Part shown: one piece after another, positions 43,406 through 51,965 of the stretch
Numbering within the stretch: the first letter of the stretch is position 1
Layout of the letters: every line of letters begins with the position of its first letter
From: an uncultured Flavobacteriaceae bacterium
Lineage (GTDB): Bacteria > Bacteroidota > Bacteroidia > Flavobacteriales > Flavobacteriaceae
Assembly: GCA_905479065.1 (NCBI GenBank)
Contig: CAJQLB010000010.1
Span: 1 to 64,000, forward strand
Length of the DNA stretch: 64,000 bases
Direction of reading: 5' to 3'
Translations under genes and position numbers: made by a program
Notes under the pieces: model-generated
Told to the model about the DNA's origin: nothing
The model's database searches: none
Seen by the model: only the letters and a program-made list of their open reading frames with translations

Positions 43406-45556
43406 ATGGCAATTTTAAATAAAATTAGACAGCGTTCATTATTCTTAATATTAGTTATTGCATTAGCACTTTTTTCATTTGTTTTAGCAGATTTGTTTAA
43501 AAACAGCAGTGGATTTTCAAGTAGCTCACAGAACATTGTTGCAACAATTAATGGCGTAGATATCAAGCGAGATGAATTCATGAATAAAGTGGAGAATGCG
43601 CAGAGGCAGTATGGCAATTCAATGTCTAGTACTCAAGCGATGAATAACGTTTGGGATCAAGAGGTAAGAAATGCCGTATTTGATACGCAATACAATGATC
43701 TCGGTTTGACAGTTGAAAGAGATTACATTAGAAGTCTCCTAGAAAAGAGTTTATCTGGATTTGAAGAATTTAAAAATGACCTTGGTCTTTTTGATGAAAA
43801 TAAATTAAATGAATTTATAGCAAATTTAAAAGCGATACAACCTGAAACGACTTTACTCAATGGTTCTCCAATTAATTATGCTGCATGGACAAACTTTGAG
43901 GCAAATGTTGCTGCGACGGGCAAGGAACAAATGTACACATCGATGGTAAAGGCGGGCTTAGTTGGCACCTTGGCTGATGGTGAGCAGAATTATAAATTAG
44001 AAAATGATAAGGTTGATATTAAGTTTATACAAATTCCTTTTAGCTCTATACCAGACAGTACTATTACCGTCACTAAAAGTGATGTCAAAAAATACATTAA
44101 TGAACACAAAGAGAAATACGAGGTTGAAGAATCTCGAGACATGTATTTTGTGAAATTTTCTGAAGAACCTTCTTTGGAAGATGAAGCTGCGGTTAAAGAT
44201 GAGTTATTGGCATTAATCGCAGGTAAAGAAGATAATCTTACCACTACCACAGTCGATGAAACTGAGATTGGATTCAAGGAAACAAATGATGAGCAGACTT
44301 TCCTAGCTGAAAACTCAGCGATGAAATTATTTGATAGTTATTTATTTAAGAGTGCGCTTCCTGCAACGGTCGCTGACAGTGTTTTCAAACTTCAAGTTGG
44401 AGATATTTATGGTCCTTACAAAGATGGTAATGCTTACATAGCAACTAAATTGATAGCTTCAAAACAAATTGCTGACTCAGCAAAAGTACGTCATATATTG
44501 ATTCCTTATGTCGGTGCAACGAGAGCAGATGCTTTAGTGACTAAATCTAATGAGGAAGCTAAAAAAACAGCTGATAGTATATATAAAGTAGTTAAAAGAA
44601 ATCGTTCTAAATTTGACCGTCTTTTAGATTTATCATCTGATAAAGTAAGCAACGAAAAGAAGGGTGTCATTGAATTTGCTTATTCAGATAGTTTTGCACC
44701 AGAATTCCGAGATTTTTCATTTGGTAATAGAGTTGGAGCTTTAGATGTAGTAAAGACATCTTTTGGTTATCATATTATCGAAATCTTAAGTCAAGGAACG
44801 TTACAGAAAGCGGTCAAGGTGGGTAATTTGGCTCTCCCAATTGAGCCCTCTGAGAAAACTATAGATGATGTTTACAGTAAAACGTCTAAATTTGAAATAG
44901 CGGTACTTGACGGTGTTTTTCAGGATGTAGCAAAGGAAAATGGATATTCAGTTAAACCAGTCAGTAATATTAAGGTGTTAGATGAGACGATACCTGGATT
45001 GGGTGCTCAACGTGCCATGATTCGTTGGGCCTTTGAAGACAATATTGAAGTTGGAAGTGTAAAAAGGTTTAATATTCAAGGAGGAGGATATGCTGTTGCT
45101 GTAATAACGTCAGTTAATGAGGCAGGTTTGATGACAACAGAAAAAGCATCTGTAACAGCGTTACCTGCTATTAGAAAGGAAAAAAAGGCAGCATTAATAA
45201 AAGAAAGAATTTCTGGAAGTACTCTTGAGGAAGTGACTGTAAGTGAGGGACAGCCTATTAAAACAGCACTTGCTGTAAATATGAAAAACCCGACGCTGTC
45301 CGGTGCTGGTAGAGAGCCATATATTATTGGTGCCGCTTTTGGATTAAAAGAGGGTGGTACGTCAGGTATTCTTACTGGAAACCTAGGGATGTACATGGTC
45401 AACGTTACCAAAATAACAAATGCTGCTGAACTACCAAGTTATCAAGCAGCAGCAAATAGAGTTGGTTCATCTAAAGTTAATGCTGTAAGTTCGACATTGT
45501 TTAGCGCTTTAAAGGACGCTGCAGAAATCAATGATAACCGCGCGACATTTTACTAG
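43406..45556 (+). CDS. PpiD/SurA-like peptidylprolyl isomerase, membrane-anchored
   Basis: A 716-aa foldase. The N-terminus MAILNKIRQRSLFLILVIALALFSFVLADLF is a single signal anchor (residues 10-31), as in PpiD, so the protein faces the periplasm. A SurA-N-like chaperone region follows (NGVDIKRDEFMNKVENAQRQYG). One parvulin domain lies about 345-465 (SAKVRHILIPY, GVIEFAYSDSFAPEF, VVKTSFGYHIIEIL). The C-terminal part has a second degenerate repeat (SSEKTIDDVYSK-like region and LKEGGTSGILTGNLGMYMV). It helps outer-membrane or secreted proteins fold. It ends the envelope cluster before a terminator. Confidence 0.9.
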   Translation: MAILNKIRQRSLFLILVIALALFSFVLADLFKNSSGFSSSSQNIVATINGVDIKRDEFMNKVENAQRQYGNSMSSTQAMNNVWDQEVRNAVFDTQYNDLGLTVERDYIRSLLEKSLSGFEEFKNDLGLFDENKLNEFIANLKAIQPETTLLNGSPINYAAWTNFEANVAATGKEQMYTSMVKAGLVGTLADGEQNYKLENDKVDIKFIQIPFSSIPDSTITVTKSDVKKYINEHKEKYEVEESRDMYFVKFSEEPSLEDEAAVKDELLALIAGKEDNLTTTTVDETEIGFKETNDEQTFLAENSAMKLFDSYLFKSALPATVADSVFKLQVGDIYGPYKDGNAYIATKLIASKQIADSAKVRHILIPYVGATRADALVTKSNEEAKKTADSIYKVVKRNRSKFDRLLDLSSDKVSNEKKGVIEFAYSDSFAPEFRDFSFGNRVGALDVVKTSFGYHIIEILSQGTLQKAVKVGNLALPIEPSEKTIDDVYSKTSKFEIAVLDGVFQDVAKENGYSVKPVSNIKVLDETIPGLGAQRAMIRWAFEDNIEVGSVKRFNIQGGGYAVAVITSVNEAGLMTTEKASVTALPAIRKEKKAALIKERISGSTLEEVTVSEGQPIKTALAVNMKNPTLSGAGREPYIIGAAFGLKEGGTSGILTGNLGMYMVNVTKITNAAELPSYQAAANRVGSSKVNAVSSTLFSALKDAAEINDNRATFY

Positions 45557-45572
45557 AAAAATAAAATTATAA

Positions 45573-45608
45573 TTAAAAAAGAGCTCTGGGGATACTAGGG
45601 CTTTTTTT
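45573..45608. terminator. Terminator between PpiD-like gene and GYDIA kinase
   Basis: AAAAAAGAGCTC pairs with GGGCTTTTTTT (two T-G pairs) around a loop of about 10 nt; A- and T-tracts flank it. The right arm reaches the stop codon of the convergent kinase gene. Confidence 0.7.
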
Positions 45609-46521
45609 ATAATATCATCTCCTTATAGGGAACAACGGTGTTATAACCTTTATCATGAAAATAGTTCATGCTAGTTGAGGAACCCGTAGCTAAGACAAAA
45701 TCTCCACCCCAGGCGCCGAGGCTTTTAATGGCTCTTGGATAATCATTAAATAATGACGACTTAACTGTGGGTAAATTAAGTAATTTTGACATCAGAGACT
45801 CGTGTTTCATTAGCAGTGCTTCAAACTCGGTAAGATTTTTACAATGTACCATATGATCCGAGATACTATTAACATCTGTAATAAAGGACGATAAATTTTG
45901 ACGACGAGTCTTGTAATATTCAATACCTTCTCGGCTATCTTGCTTTTTATTTAGATGAATAAAAAATAATTCCTCTTTAAAACAGGGATTAAATATAATA
46001 GATGTGGTAGAGACTGTGCCATCTGACGGCTGTATACAATAAGAAATAGGATGATTGTTTCTAGCACATGCAATGTCGTAGCCACTACCTCCAAATGTGT
46101 TTCTTAAAAGCGTATGAGGATTTACTTTGGCCCACTGTGCAATATTATTCACGAGTGTGGATGAGCTACCTAGTCCCCAATTATTTGGAAATTCTAAATT
46201 TGTCGAAACACAAAAACCATCACTTATATCTAGAAAATTTTTATTTAGTTGTTTTGCACAAATGAGGAGTTCTTTTAGTCGTTTTGAAACAATACTTTGA
46301 TGATTACTAAGTTTAGTTGACAGCAAGTCAATAGCATAAACATGTTCAAACCAAATGTCATTTTTGACATCAAAACTTTTCCAATGTATATGAGGTTCAT
46401 CAATTTTTTCTACAGTGAGGCTTTGTCCAAGTTTTGTAGGAAGAGCTATTGCTCGAGCACCGTCAAGAACAAGGTATTCTGCAGTTAATAATAATTTACC
46501 GTTACTGCGAAAAGTTGTCAT
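45607..46521 (-). CDS. GYDIA family GHMP kinase
   Basis: A 304-aa small-molecule kinase of the galactokinase/mevalonate kinase superfamily. It starts RSNGKLLLTAEYLVLDG, has the ATP loop NNWGLGSSSTLV (about 113-124) and the name-giving motif GGSGYDIACA (about 144-153). The C-terminal GSSTSM-type motif is AWGGDFVLATGSS. It overlaps HMG-CoA reductase by 4 bp, so it very probably phosphorylates a mevalonate pathway intermediate; which one (mevalonate or phosphomevalonate) cannot be told from sequence. Confidence 0.88.
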   Translation of the reverse strand: MTTFRSNGKLLLTAEYLVLDGARAIALPTKLGQSLTVEKIDEPHIHWKSFDVKNDIWFEHVYAIDLLSTKLSNHQSIVSKRLKELLICAKQLNKNFLDISDGFCVSTNLEFPNNWGLGSSSTLVNNIAQWAKVNPHTLLRNTFGGSGYDIACARNNHPISYCIQPSDGTVSTTSIIFNPCFKEELFFIHLNKKQDSREGIEYYKTRRQNLSSFITDVNSISDHMVHCKNLTEFEALLMKHESLMSKLLNLPTVKSSLFNDYPRAIKSLGAWGGDFVLATGSSTSMNYFHDKGYNTVVPYKEMIL

Positions 46522-47831
46522 ATTTCTCTGAGCTTTTTAAGAGCAATATTAACTGCAGTATGAGTGACATTAGTGGTTTTGAAATGATTTATGAGTGTCT
46601 TTTTTTCATAGTCATTTGCATGAAATTGATTTAATATATTCATTAAATGCATTTTCATGTGTCCTTTTTGAATTCCCGTTGTAGTAAGAGATTTTAAAGC
46701 AGCAAAATTCTGAGCTAATCCTGCGACCGCAACAATTTGCATTAATTCTTTAGCATTGGGTTTCCCTAAAAGTTCCAACGATAATTTCACTAAAGGGTGT
46801 AGATTGGTTAGTCCACCAACCGTACCGAGGGCCAAGGGGATATCCATCCAAAATCTAAAAACACCATTTTTAATTGTTGCTTTTGTCAAACTTTGATAGT
46901 GCCCTTCTTTTGATGCGTAAGCATGAACACCTGCTTCTACAGCTCTAAAATCATTTCCTGTAGCCAATACAACTGCATCAACTCCATTCATGATACCTTT
47001 ATTGTGTGTAACTGCCCTGTAAGGTTCAACCTCAGCAATGCGAATTGCTTGTAAAAATTTATTTGCAAAATCATGGGATTGTATGTCTTCGTCGTCATTT
47101 AATTCACTTACAAGACAACTAACTTCAGCCCGCACCAGGCAATTTGGAACATAATTAGATAGGATGCTCATAACGATATCTAATTTTTCAGAATCAATTT
47201 CAGTGAAAAGAATGGCGTGTTCCTCAAAAGTTTGTGCGAACTGCTCCAAGCACGAATTTATGAAGTTAGCTCCCATAGCATCTAACGTTTCAAATGTGGC
47301 ATGAAGTTGATAGTAGTTTTCTAAGACTGCGGTTTTATCAATAAGTTCAATATCTAAGATACCACCTCCACGCTGTTCCATATTGCGAGAAATGACATTT
47401 GTATCAGTTAGAAGCTGCGATTTAATATGTGTAAAATAGGTCTTTAAGTCCTTAAAATCCCCAGAGTACATCAAGTGTACTTGACCTATTTTGGTGGTCG
47501 AAATCACGTTGGTTTTAAAACCTCCTCGATGTAACCAGAATTTTGCTGATTTACTGGCTGCAGCTACAACAGAACTCTCTTCTATGGCCATTGGAATTGT
47601 ATAGTTTTTCCCATTTATAAGAAAGTTTGGAGCAACGCCTAGTGGTAGATAGTAATTGGTAATCGTATTTTCAATAAACTCGTCGTGTAATTGTTGCAAT
47701 TTTTTATCAGAATTCCAGTACTGCTCAATGATAGTTCTTGCTGAATTATGTTGTTTAAAATAGGTATCAATAACCCAATTAATTTTTTCAGATTTTGATT
47801 TTTTAGAAAAACCAGAAATGTTTTTGGACAT
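46518..47831 (-). CDS. Hydroxymethylglutaryl-CoA reductase
   Basis: Reduces HMG-CoA to mevalonate for isoprenoids; flavobacteria use this pathway. The 437-aa protein is of class II (soluble bacterial) size. Catalytic residues are visible: Glu in MAIEESSVVAAASK, Lys in THNKGIMNGVDAV, Asp soon after, and the C-terminal His in IQKGHMKMHL. The segment GGIL-type loop is RGGGILDIELI. Annotations as 'degradative' would be misleading, since the linked GYDIA kinase points to biosynthesis. It has an exact -7 box 21 bp upstream. Confidence 0.94.
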   Translation of the reverse strand: MSKNISGFSKKSKSEKINWVIDTYFKQHNSARTIIEQYWNSDKKLQQLHDEFIENTITNYYLPLGVAPNFLINGKNYTIPMAIEESSVVAAASKSAKFWLHRGGFKTNVISTTKIGQVHLMYSGDFKDLKTYFTHIKSQLLTDTNVISRNMEQRGGGILDIELIDKTAVLENYYQLHATFETLDAMGANFINSCLEQFAQTFEEHAILFTEIDSEKLDIVMSILSNYVPNCLVRAEVSCLVSELNDDEDIQSHDFANKFLQAIRIAEVEPYRAVTHNKGIMNGVDAVVLATGNDFRAVEAGVHAYASKEGHYQSLTKATIKNGVFRFWMDIPLALGTVGGLTNLHPLVKLSLELLGKPNAKELMQIVAVAGLAQNFAALKSLTTTGIQKGHMKMHLMNILNQFHANDYEKKTLINHFKTTNVTHTAVNIALKKLREI

Positions 47832-47851
47832 GTGCGATAGTTAATAAGAAA

Positions 47852-47859
47852 CAAAGATA
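47852..47859 (-). promoter_or_regulatory. -7 box of the HMG-CoA reductase/GYDIA operon
   Basis: The minus strand reads TATCTTTG, an exact TAnnTTTG match 20 bp before the reductase ATG. The rest of the 270-bp divergent gap up to the peptide transporter at 48102 shows no exact box on the plus strand. Confidence 0.55.
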
Positions 47860-48101
47860 CTATTCTTGAATGATAACACATGAAATTGTTAAAATCTTGC
47901 GAGATATCTCTAGTTTATTCATGGAATGCTATAAAATGGTTGTAATAATCAATGTGTTTTTTTACATTGCGTTAACAATAAGACGATCTTATTTAAATTT
48001 ATGAAACGAATATATCTCACATTTGATATTACTACAAGTTCCTTTGATTCGTTTCTTACTCACAAAAAAAATTAATTAAAATATAACTAACAACCCTAAT
48101 T

Positions 48102-49454
48102 ATGGCAAACGAAGCTACAATAAAACAAAAAGAAATCTTTGGACATCCTACAGGACTTTATGTCCTGTTTTTTACTGAAATGTGGGAACGCTTTTCTTAT
48201 TATGGTATGCGTGCAATTTTGGTCTTATACTTGGTTGCTGCCACCAATGATGGCAATGCGGGATTAGGTTGGACCAATGTTGAAGCACTGGCCTTGTATG
48301 GCTGGTATACGATGTTTGTTTATGTTGCATCTATACCAGGTGGTTGGATTGCAGATAAATTCTTGGGACAAAAGAAGTCTGTGCTTTATGGAGGAATATT
48401 ATTGGTTGCTGGTCATAGTATTTTAGCTGTTGAAGAAATGTGGGCTTTTTACACTGGTTTAGGATTAATTATTGGAGGAGTTGGTTTACTAAAGCCAAAT
48501 ATTTCTACGATGGTTGGAGGGCTTTATAAGCAAGGTGATATAAGAAGAGATGAAGGATTTACAATATTTTATATTGGAATTAATGTTGGAGCCTTTCTAT
48601 CTGCATTAATTGTAGGTTATGTTGGTGAAAACTATGGATGGCATTATGGATTTGGTTTAGCTGGAATTGGTATGGCTGCCGGACTGATTCAGTATGTGTT
48701 AGGTCAAAAACATCTGCAAAATGTTGGAAATTTTCTCGGTGCTTCAAATGATGTGTCAGATAAGGAGGCAATGAAAAAACCATTGACCAAAATCGAGAAA
48801 GATAGGATAGTTGTTTTATTTATTTCATTTTTACTCGTTATTGTGTTTTGGGGTGCATTTGAACAGGCGGGAGGATTAATGAATATTTATGCCTCCGAAA
48901 AAACAGATAGAATGCTTATGGGATGGCTTGTGCCAGCCTCATGGTTTCAATCATTAAATGCGATGTTTATTATTTTTCTAGGAACATCTGTTGCAGTATT
49001 CTGGGCAAAGCGAAAATTACAGGGAAAACTATCAACATCCTTGTTCAAAATGATTATTGGTTTAATTATTATGGGTTCAGGGTTCTTTTTTATGACAGCT
49101 GCTGCGGGACAATACGAAAGTGATGGGTCTTCTGCAATGTATTGGTTAGTTTTAGCCTATTTGTTTCATACGGTTGGTGAATTATGTATTTCTCCGGTTG
49201 CATTGTCTTATATCACAAAACTTGCTCCTGTAAAATATGCGTCTTTGATGATGGGAGTTTATTTTGCTATGACAGGCTTTGGGAATAAACTAGCAGGGGT
49301 TTTAGGTGAAGCCTCTGATAGCTTGGGCGAATACACGATTTTCACAGGAATCGCTGCATTTTGTATGATTTTTGGTGGTTTGGTTTTATTATTTCGTAAA
49401 AAATTAGAGGCATTAACACATGGAGCAGAAGACAATGAGCGTTCCATGCACTAG
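48102..49454 (+). CDS. POT family proton-dependent peptide transporter (short form)
   Basis: Imports di- and tripeptides with protons across the inner membrane. The 450-aa protein has the POT signature EMWERFSYYG (26-35), GGWIADKFLGQKK, the FTIFYIGINVGAFLSALIVGYVGE region (about 154-177), and the C-terminal GELCISPVALSYITKLAP. By my count it has about 12 membrane segments and lacks the extra loop/helix pairs of its downstream paralogue. The two genes lie 52 bp apart in tandem. Confidence 0.93.
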   Translation: MANEATIKQKEIFGHPTGLYVLFFTEMWERFSYYGMRAILVLYLVAATNDGNAGLGWTNVEALALYGWYTMFVYVASIPGGWIADKFLGQKKSVLYGGILLVAGHSILAVEEMWAFYTGLGLIIGGVGLLKPNISTMVGGLYKQGDIRRDEGFTIFYIGINVGAFLSALIVGYVGENYGWHYGFGLAGIGMAAGLIQYVLGQKHLQNVGNFLGASNDVSDKEAMKKPLTKIEKDRIVVLFISFLLVIVFWGAFEQAGGLMNIYASEKTDRMLMGWLVPASWFQSLNAMFIIFLGTSVAVFWAKRKLQGKLSTSLFKMIIGLIIMGSGFFFMTAAAGQYESDGSSAMYWLVLAYLFHTVGELCISPVALSYITKLAPVKYASLMMGVYFAMTGFGNKLAGVLGEASDSLGEYTIFTGIAAFCMIFGGLVLLFRKKLEALTHGAEDNERSMH

Positions 49455-49506
49455 GAAGCAGAAAGATTTAATCTTGCTAATAACCAAAAGCAATTATTAG
49501 GGTATT

Positions 49507-51318
49507 ATGACTGAAAATTCAACTGAACAGTTTTTTAAAAGTACAGTTTTAGGACATCCATCTGGATTATTTGTCCTGTTCTTTACTGAAATGTGGGAAC
49601 GTTTTTCTTATTATGGAATGCGTGCCTTACTGGTATTATTTTTTACTGCATCTATACTTGATGAGGGATGGGGCTGGCCAAGAGAATACGCCTTAGCTTT
49701 ATTTGGCACCTATACAGGACTTGTTTATCTATCAACCATGTTAGGTGGTTATTTTGCCGATAAAATTATTGGTTTCCGCTATGCGATTGCAGTTGGAGCT
49801 TTATTGATGACATTGGGCCATGCTTGTATGGCACTAGAAACACAGTTTTTTATTTATTTGGGGCTGACGTTATTAGTGTTTGGTAGTGGATTTTTTAAGC
49901 CAAATATGACTTCCATTATTTCGGAAATGTATAAGCATCATGAAAATAAAAAGGATGGTGCATTCACTATTTTTTATATGGGAGTTAATGCAGGTGCTTT
50001 TTTAGGCATATTACTCTGTGGTTATTTAGGTGAAAAAGTAGGGTGGAGTATCGGTTTTGGATTAGCGGGAATATTTATGTTATTTGGATTGCTTCAGTTT
50101 TGGTTTTCTCAAGATATATTTGGAAATATTGGGTTAAAACCCACTGCTGCATCGAAAGCAGCTCAATTACAAGAAGACACTGATAAAAGAAACCCTTTTA
50201 CGACATGGCAAATTGTTTTAGTAGGATTATCTTCTTTACTAGGTCTTTTATGGTTAATTAATTCTCCGGCTTCAAAAATATCTGGAGGAAGTTTCAATAT
50301 GTTTGATTTTGAAATTGCTGGATTGAGTGGGAACGATGTGGCCATTCTTTCAGCCTTTACAATCTTTATTTTTTTACTAGTTTATAGACTAACACAGTAC
50401 TCCAAAATCACAAGAGATAAAATGATCGCTATCGCTTTCTTTTGCTTCTTAATTATTTTTTTCTGGGGGATTTTTGAACAAGCTCCTGGGACTCTGACCA
50501 TTTTTGCTAGTGATTACACTAATCGAGTTTTAACGGGAAGTGCTAGTTTGACATTTTTAATAGTTAACACTCTAGTGGCCGTGGTACCTTTGGCCATTAT
50601 AAACTGGGTCTTGCTAAGATTATTTAAACAAACATTCAAAAAATATGGTCTAGCAAATATTATTTTAGCAATTAGTTTTGTTATTATTTGGATAATAACG
50701 CTCTGGATGCTTACAAACGAGTGGTACAAAGCAGGTTTTATTGAATTATCTGACGGCTACAGAGAATTCTTATTAATAGAAAAGAGTTTAGAGCCTTTAA
50801 CTGAAGTTCCTGCCTCGTGGTTTGGAGTATTGAACTCTTTATACATCATAACATTTGCACCATTGTTCTCTAAATGGTGGGAGAGTAAATACAATCCAAC
50901 AGCGAATGTCAAATACGGAATCGGCATGTTTTTATTGGCATTAGGGATGGCGTGTGTTGCTTTTGGAGCTGGAGGTATTGAAATAGGAGCTAAAACAGCA
51001 TCAGTAAGTATGATTTGGCTAGTTCTAGTTTATTTATTTCACACACTTGGTGAATTATGCATTTCTCCTGTAGCACTTTCATTGGTAAGTAAATTATCAC
51101 CGGCAAGAATGATTGCTTTTATGTTTGGAATTTATTATTTAGCCGTTGCTATTGGAATGAAGCTAGCGGGTATTTTTGGAGAAAATGTGGATAAAATAGC
51201 TGATGAGAAAGGAATTAGTTACTTTTTCTGGATGTTAACGTTAATTGCAGCAATTTTAGGAGTTTTTTCAATTGTAATGCAGCCCGTGATAAGAAAGCGC
51301 ATGCACGGAATTCGATAA
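49507..51318 (+). CDS. POT family proton-dependent peptide transporter (long form)
   Basis: A 603-aa paralogue of the preceding gene, with EMWERFSYYGMRA (28-40), YFADKIIGFRYA, FTIFYMGVNAGAFLGILLCGYLGE and GELCISPVALSLVSKLSP. Compared with its neighbour it carries two insertions, one around 220-295 (hydrophobic, with LVGLSSLLGLLWLI) and one of about 85 residues around 345-435 containing two more hydrophobic segments. These may be the additional helices of 14-helix bacterial POTs. A terminator follows at 51344. Confidence 0.93.
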   Translation: MTENSTEQFFKSTVLGHPSGLFVLFFTEMWERFSYYGMRALLVLFFTASILDEGWGWPREYALALFGTYTGLVYLSTMLGGYFADKIIGFRYAIAVGALLMTLGHACMALETQFFIYLGLTLLVFGSGFFKPNMTSIISEMYKHHENKKDGAFTIFYMGVNAGAFLGILLCGYLGEKVGWSIGFGLAGIFMLFGLLQFWFSQDIFGNIGLKPTAASKAAQLQEDTDKRNPFTTWQIVLVGLSSLLGLLWLINSPASKISGGSFNMFDFEIAGLSGNDVAILSAFTIFIFLLVYRLTQYSKITRDKMIAIAFFCFLIIFFWGIFEQAPGTLTIFASDYTNRVLTGSASLTFLIVNTLVAVVPLAIINWVLLRLFKQTFKKYGLANIILAISFVIIWIITLWMLTNEWYKAGFIELSDGYREFLLIEKSLEPLTEVPASWFGVLNSLYIITFAPLFSKWWESKYNPTANVKYGIGMFLLALGMACVAFGAGGIEIGAKTASVSMIWLVLVYLFHTLGELCISPVALSLVSKLSPARMIAFMFGIYYLAVAIGMKLAGIFGENVDKIADEKGISYFFWMLTLIAAILGVFSIVMQPVIRKRMHGIR

Positions 51319-51343
51319 TCTTAGAATGCGTTAAAATATATAC

Positions 51344-51370
51344 AAAACGCTTCAATTTGAAGCGTTTTTT
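51344..51370 (+). terminator. Terminator after the POT genes
   Basis: AAAACGCTTC pairs perfectly with GAAGCGTTTT around AATTT, followed by a T-tract. It closes the tandem POT operon 26 bp after the stop. Confidence 0.88.
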
Positions 51371-51417
51371 GTAATTTGGAACGCTAATTGCCCTATATTA
51401 AACCTAAATTTATAAAA

Positions 51418-51963
51418 ATGAAAAAGTTAATTATTTGTGTTTTAATAACGATGGTAGCTTTTGTCCAAGCTCAAGAAATTAATTGGATGTCATTAGAGAA
51501 TGCTGTAGAACTTCAAAAGAAAACCCCTAAAAAAATTATGATGGACGTTTACACTAATTGGTGTGGTCCATGTAAATTATTGGACAAGAATACCTTCAAA
51601 AATAAAAGTGTTGTCGATTATGTAAATGACAATTACTACGCTGTTAAATTTAATGCTGAAGGAAATGATATCATAAACTTTAATGGTAAAGAGTTTAAAA
51701 ACACTGGTTATAATCCTGCTTTAGCAAATAGAAGAAATAGCGCACATGAATTGACGCGGTATTTTAAGGTACAGGCATATCCAACAATGGTTTTTATCGA
51801 TGAAAACGGAGGGTTTATTTTTCCGCTTAGAGGTTATAAGACACCAAGGCAGTTAGAATTGTATTTGAAAATGTTCAGGAATGATGATCATAAAAACATG
51901 AAGACTCAAGAAGCGTTTAATGAATACTACAAAGCTTTTAAGCCAAAGTTTATTGAAAAATAA
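51418..51963 (+). CDS. Exported thioredoxin-fold protein (CGPC)
   Basis: I use ATG 51418 (181 aa, MKKLIICVLITMVAFVQAQ), which gives a clean signal peptide; the longer frame from 51388 begins in the upstream leader. The active site is MDVYTNWCGPCKLLD, with cis-Pro region KVQAYPTMVFIDENGG. It resembles DsbD-gamma/DUF255-like thioredoxins that keep periplasmic proteins reduced. An insertion after NAEGNDIINFNGKEFKNTGYNPA separates the usual strands. It converges on comEC with only 2 bp between the stops. Confidence 0.88.
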   Translation: MKKLIICVLITMVAFVQAQEINWMSLENAVELQKKTPKKIMMDVYTNWCGPCKLLDKNTFKNKSVVDYVNDNYYAVKFNAEGNDIINFNGKEFKNTGYNPALANRRNSAHELTRYFKVQAYPTMVFIDENGGFIFPLRGYKTPRQLELYLKMFRNDDHKNMKTQEAFNEYYKAFKPKFIEK

Positions 51964-51965
51964 AT

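Noticed and set aside
43990-44277. 95-aa minus-strand open frame inside the PpiD-like gene, and similar frames such as 45076-45411 and 57755-58060
   Set aside because: Shadow frames of long real genes, Ser-rich and without promoters or family features.
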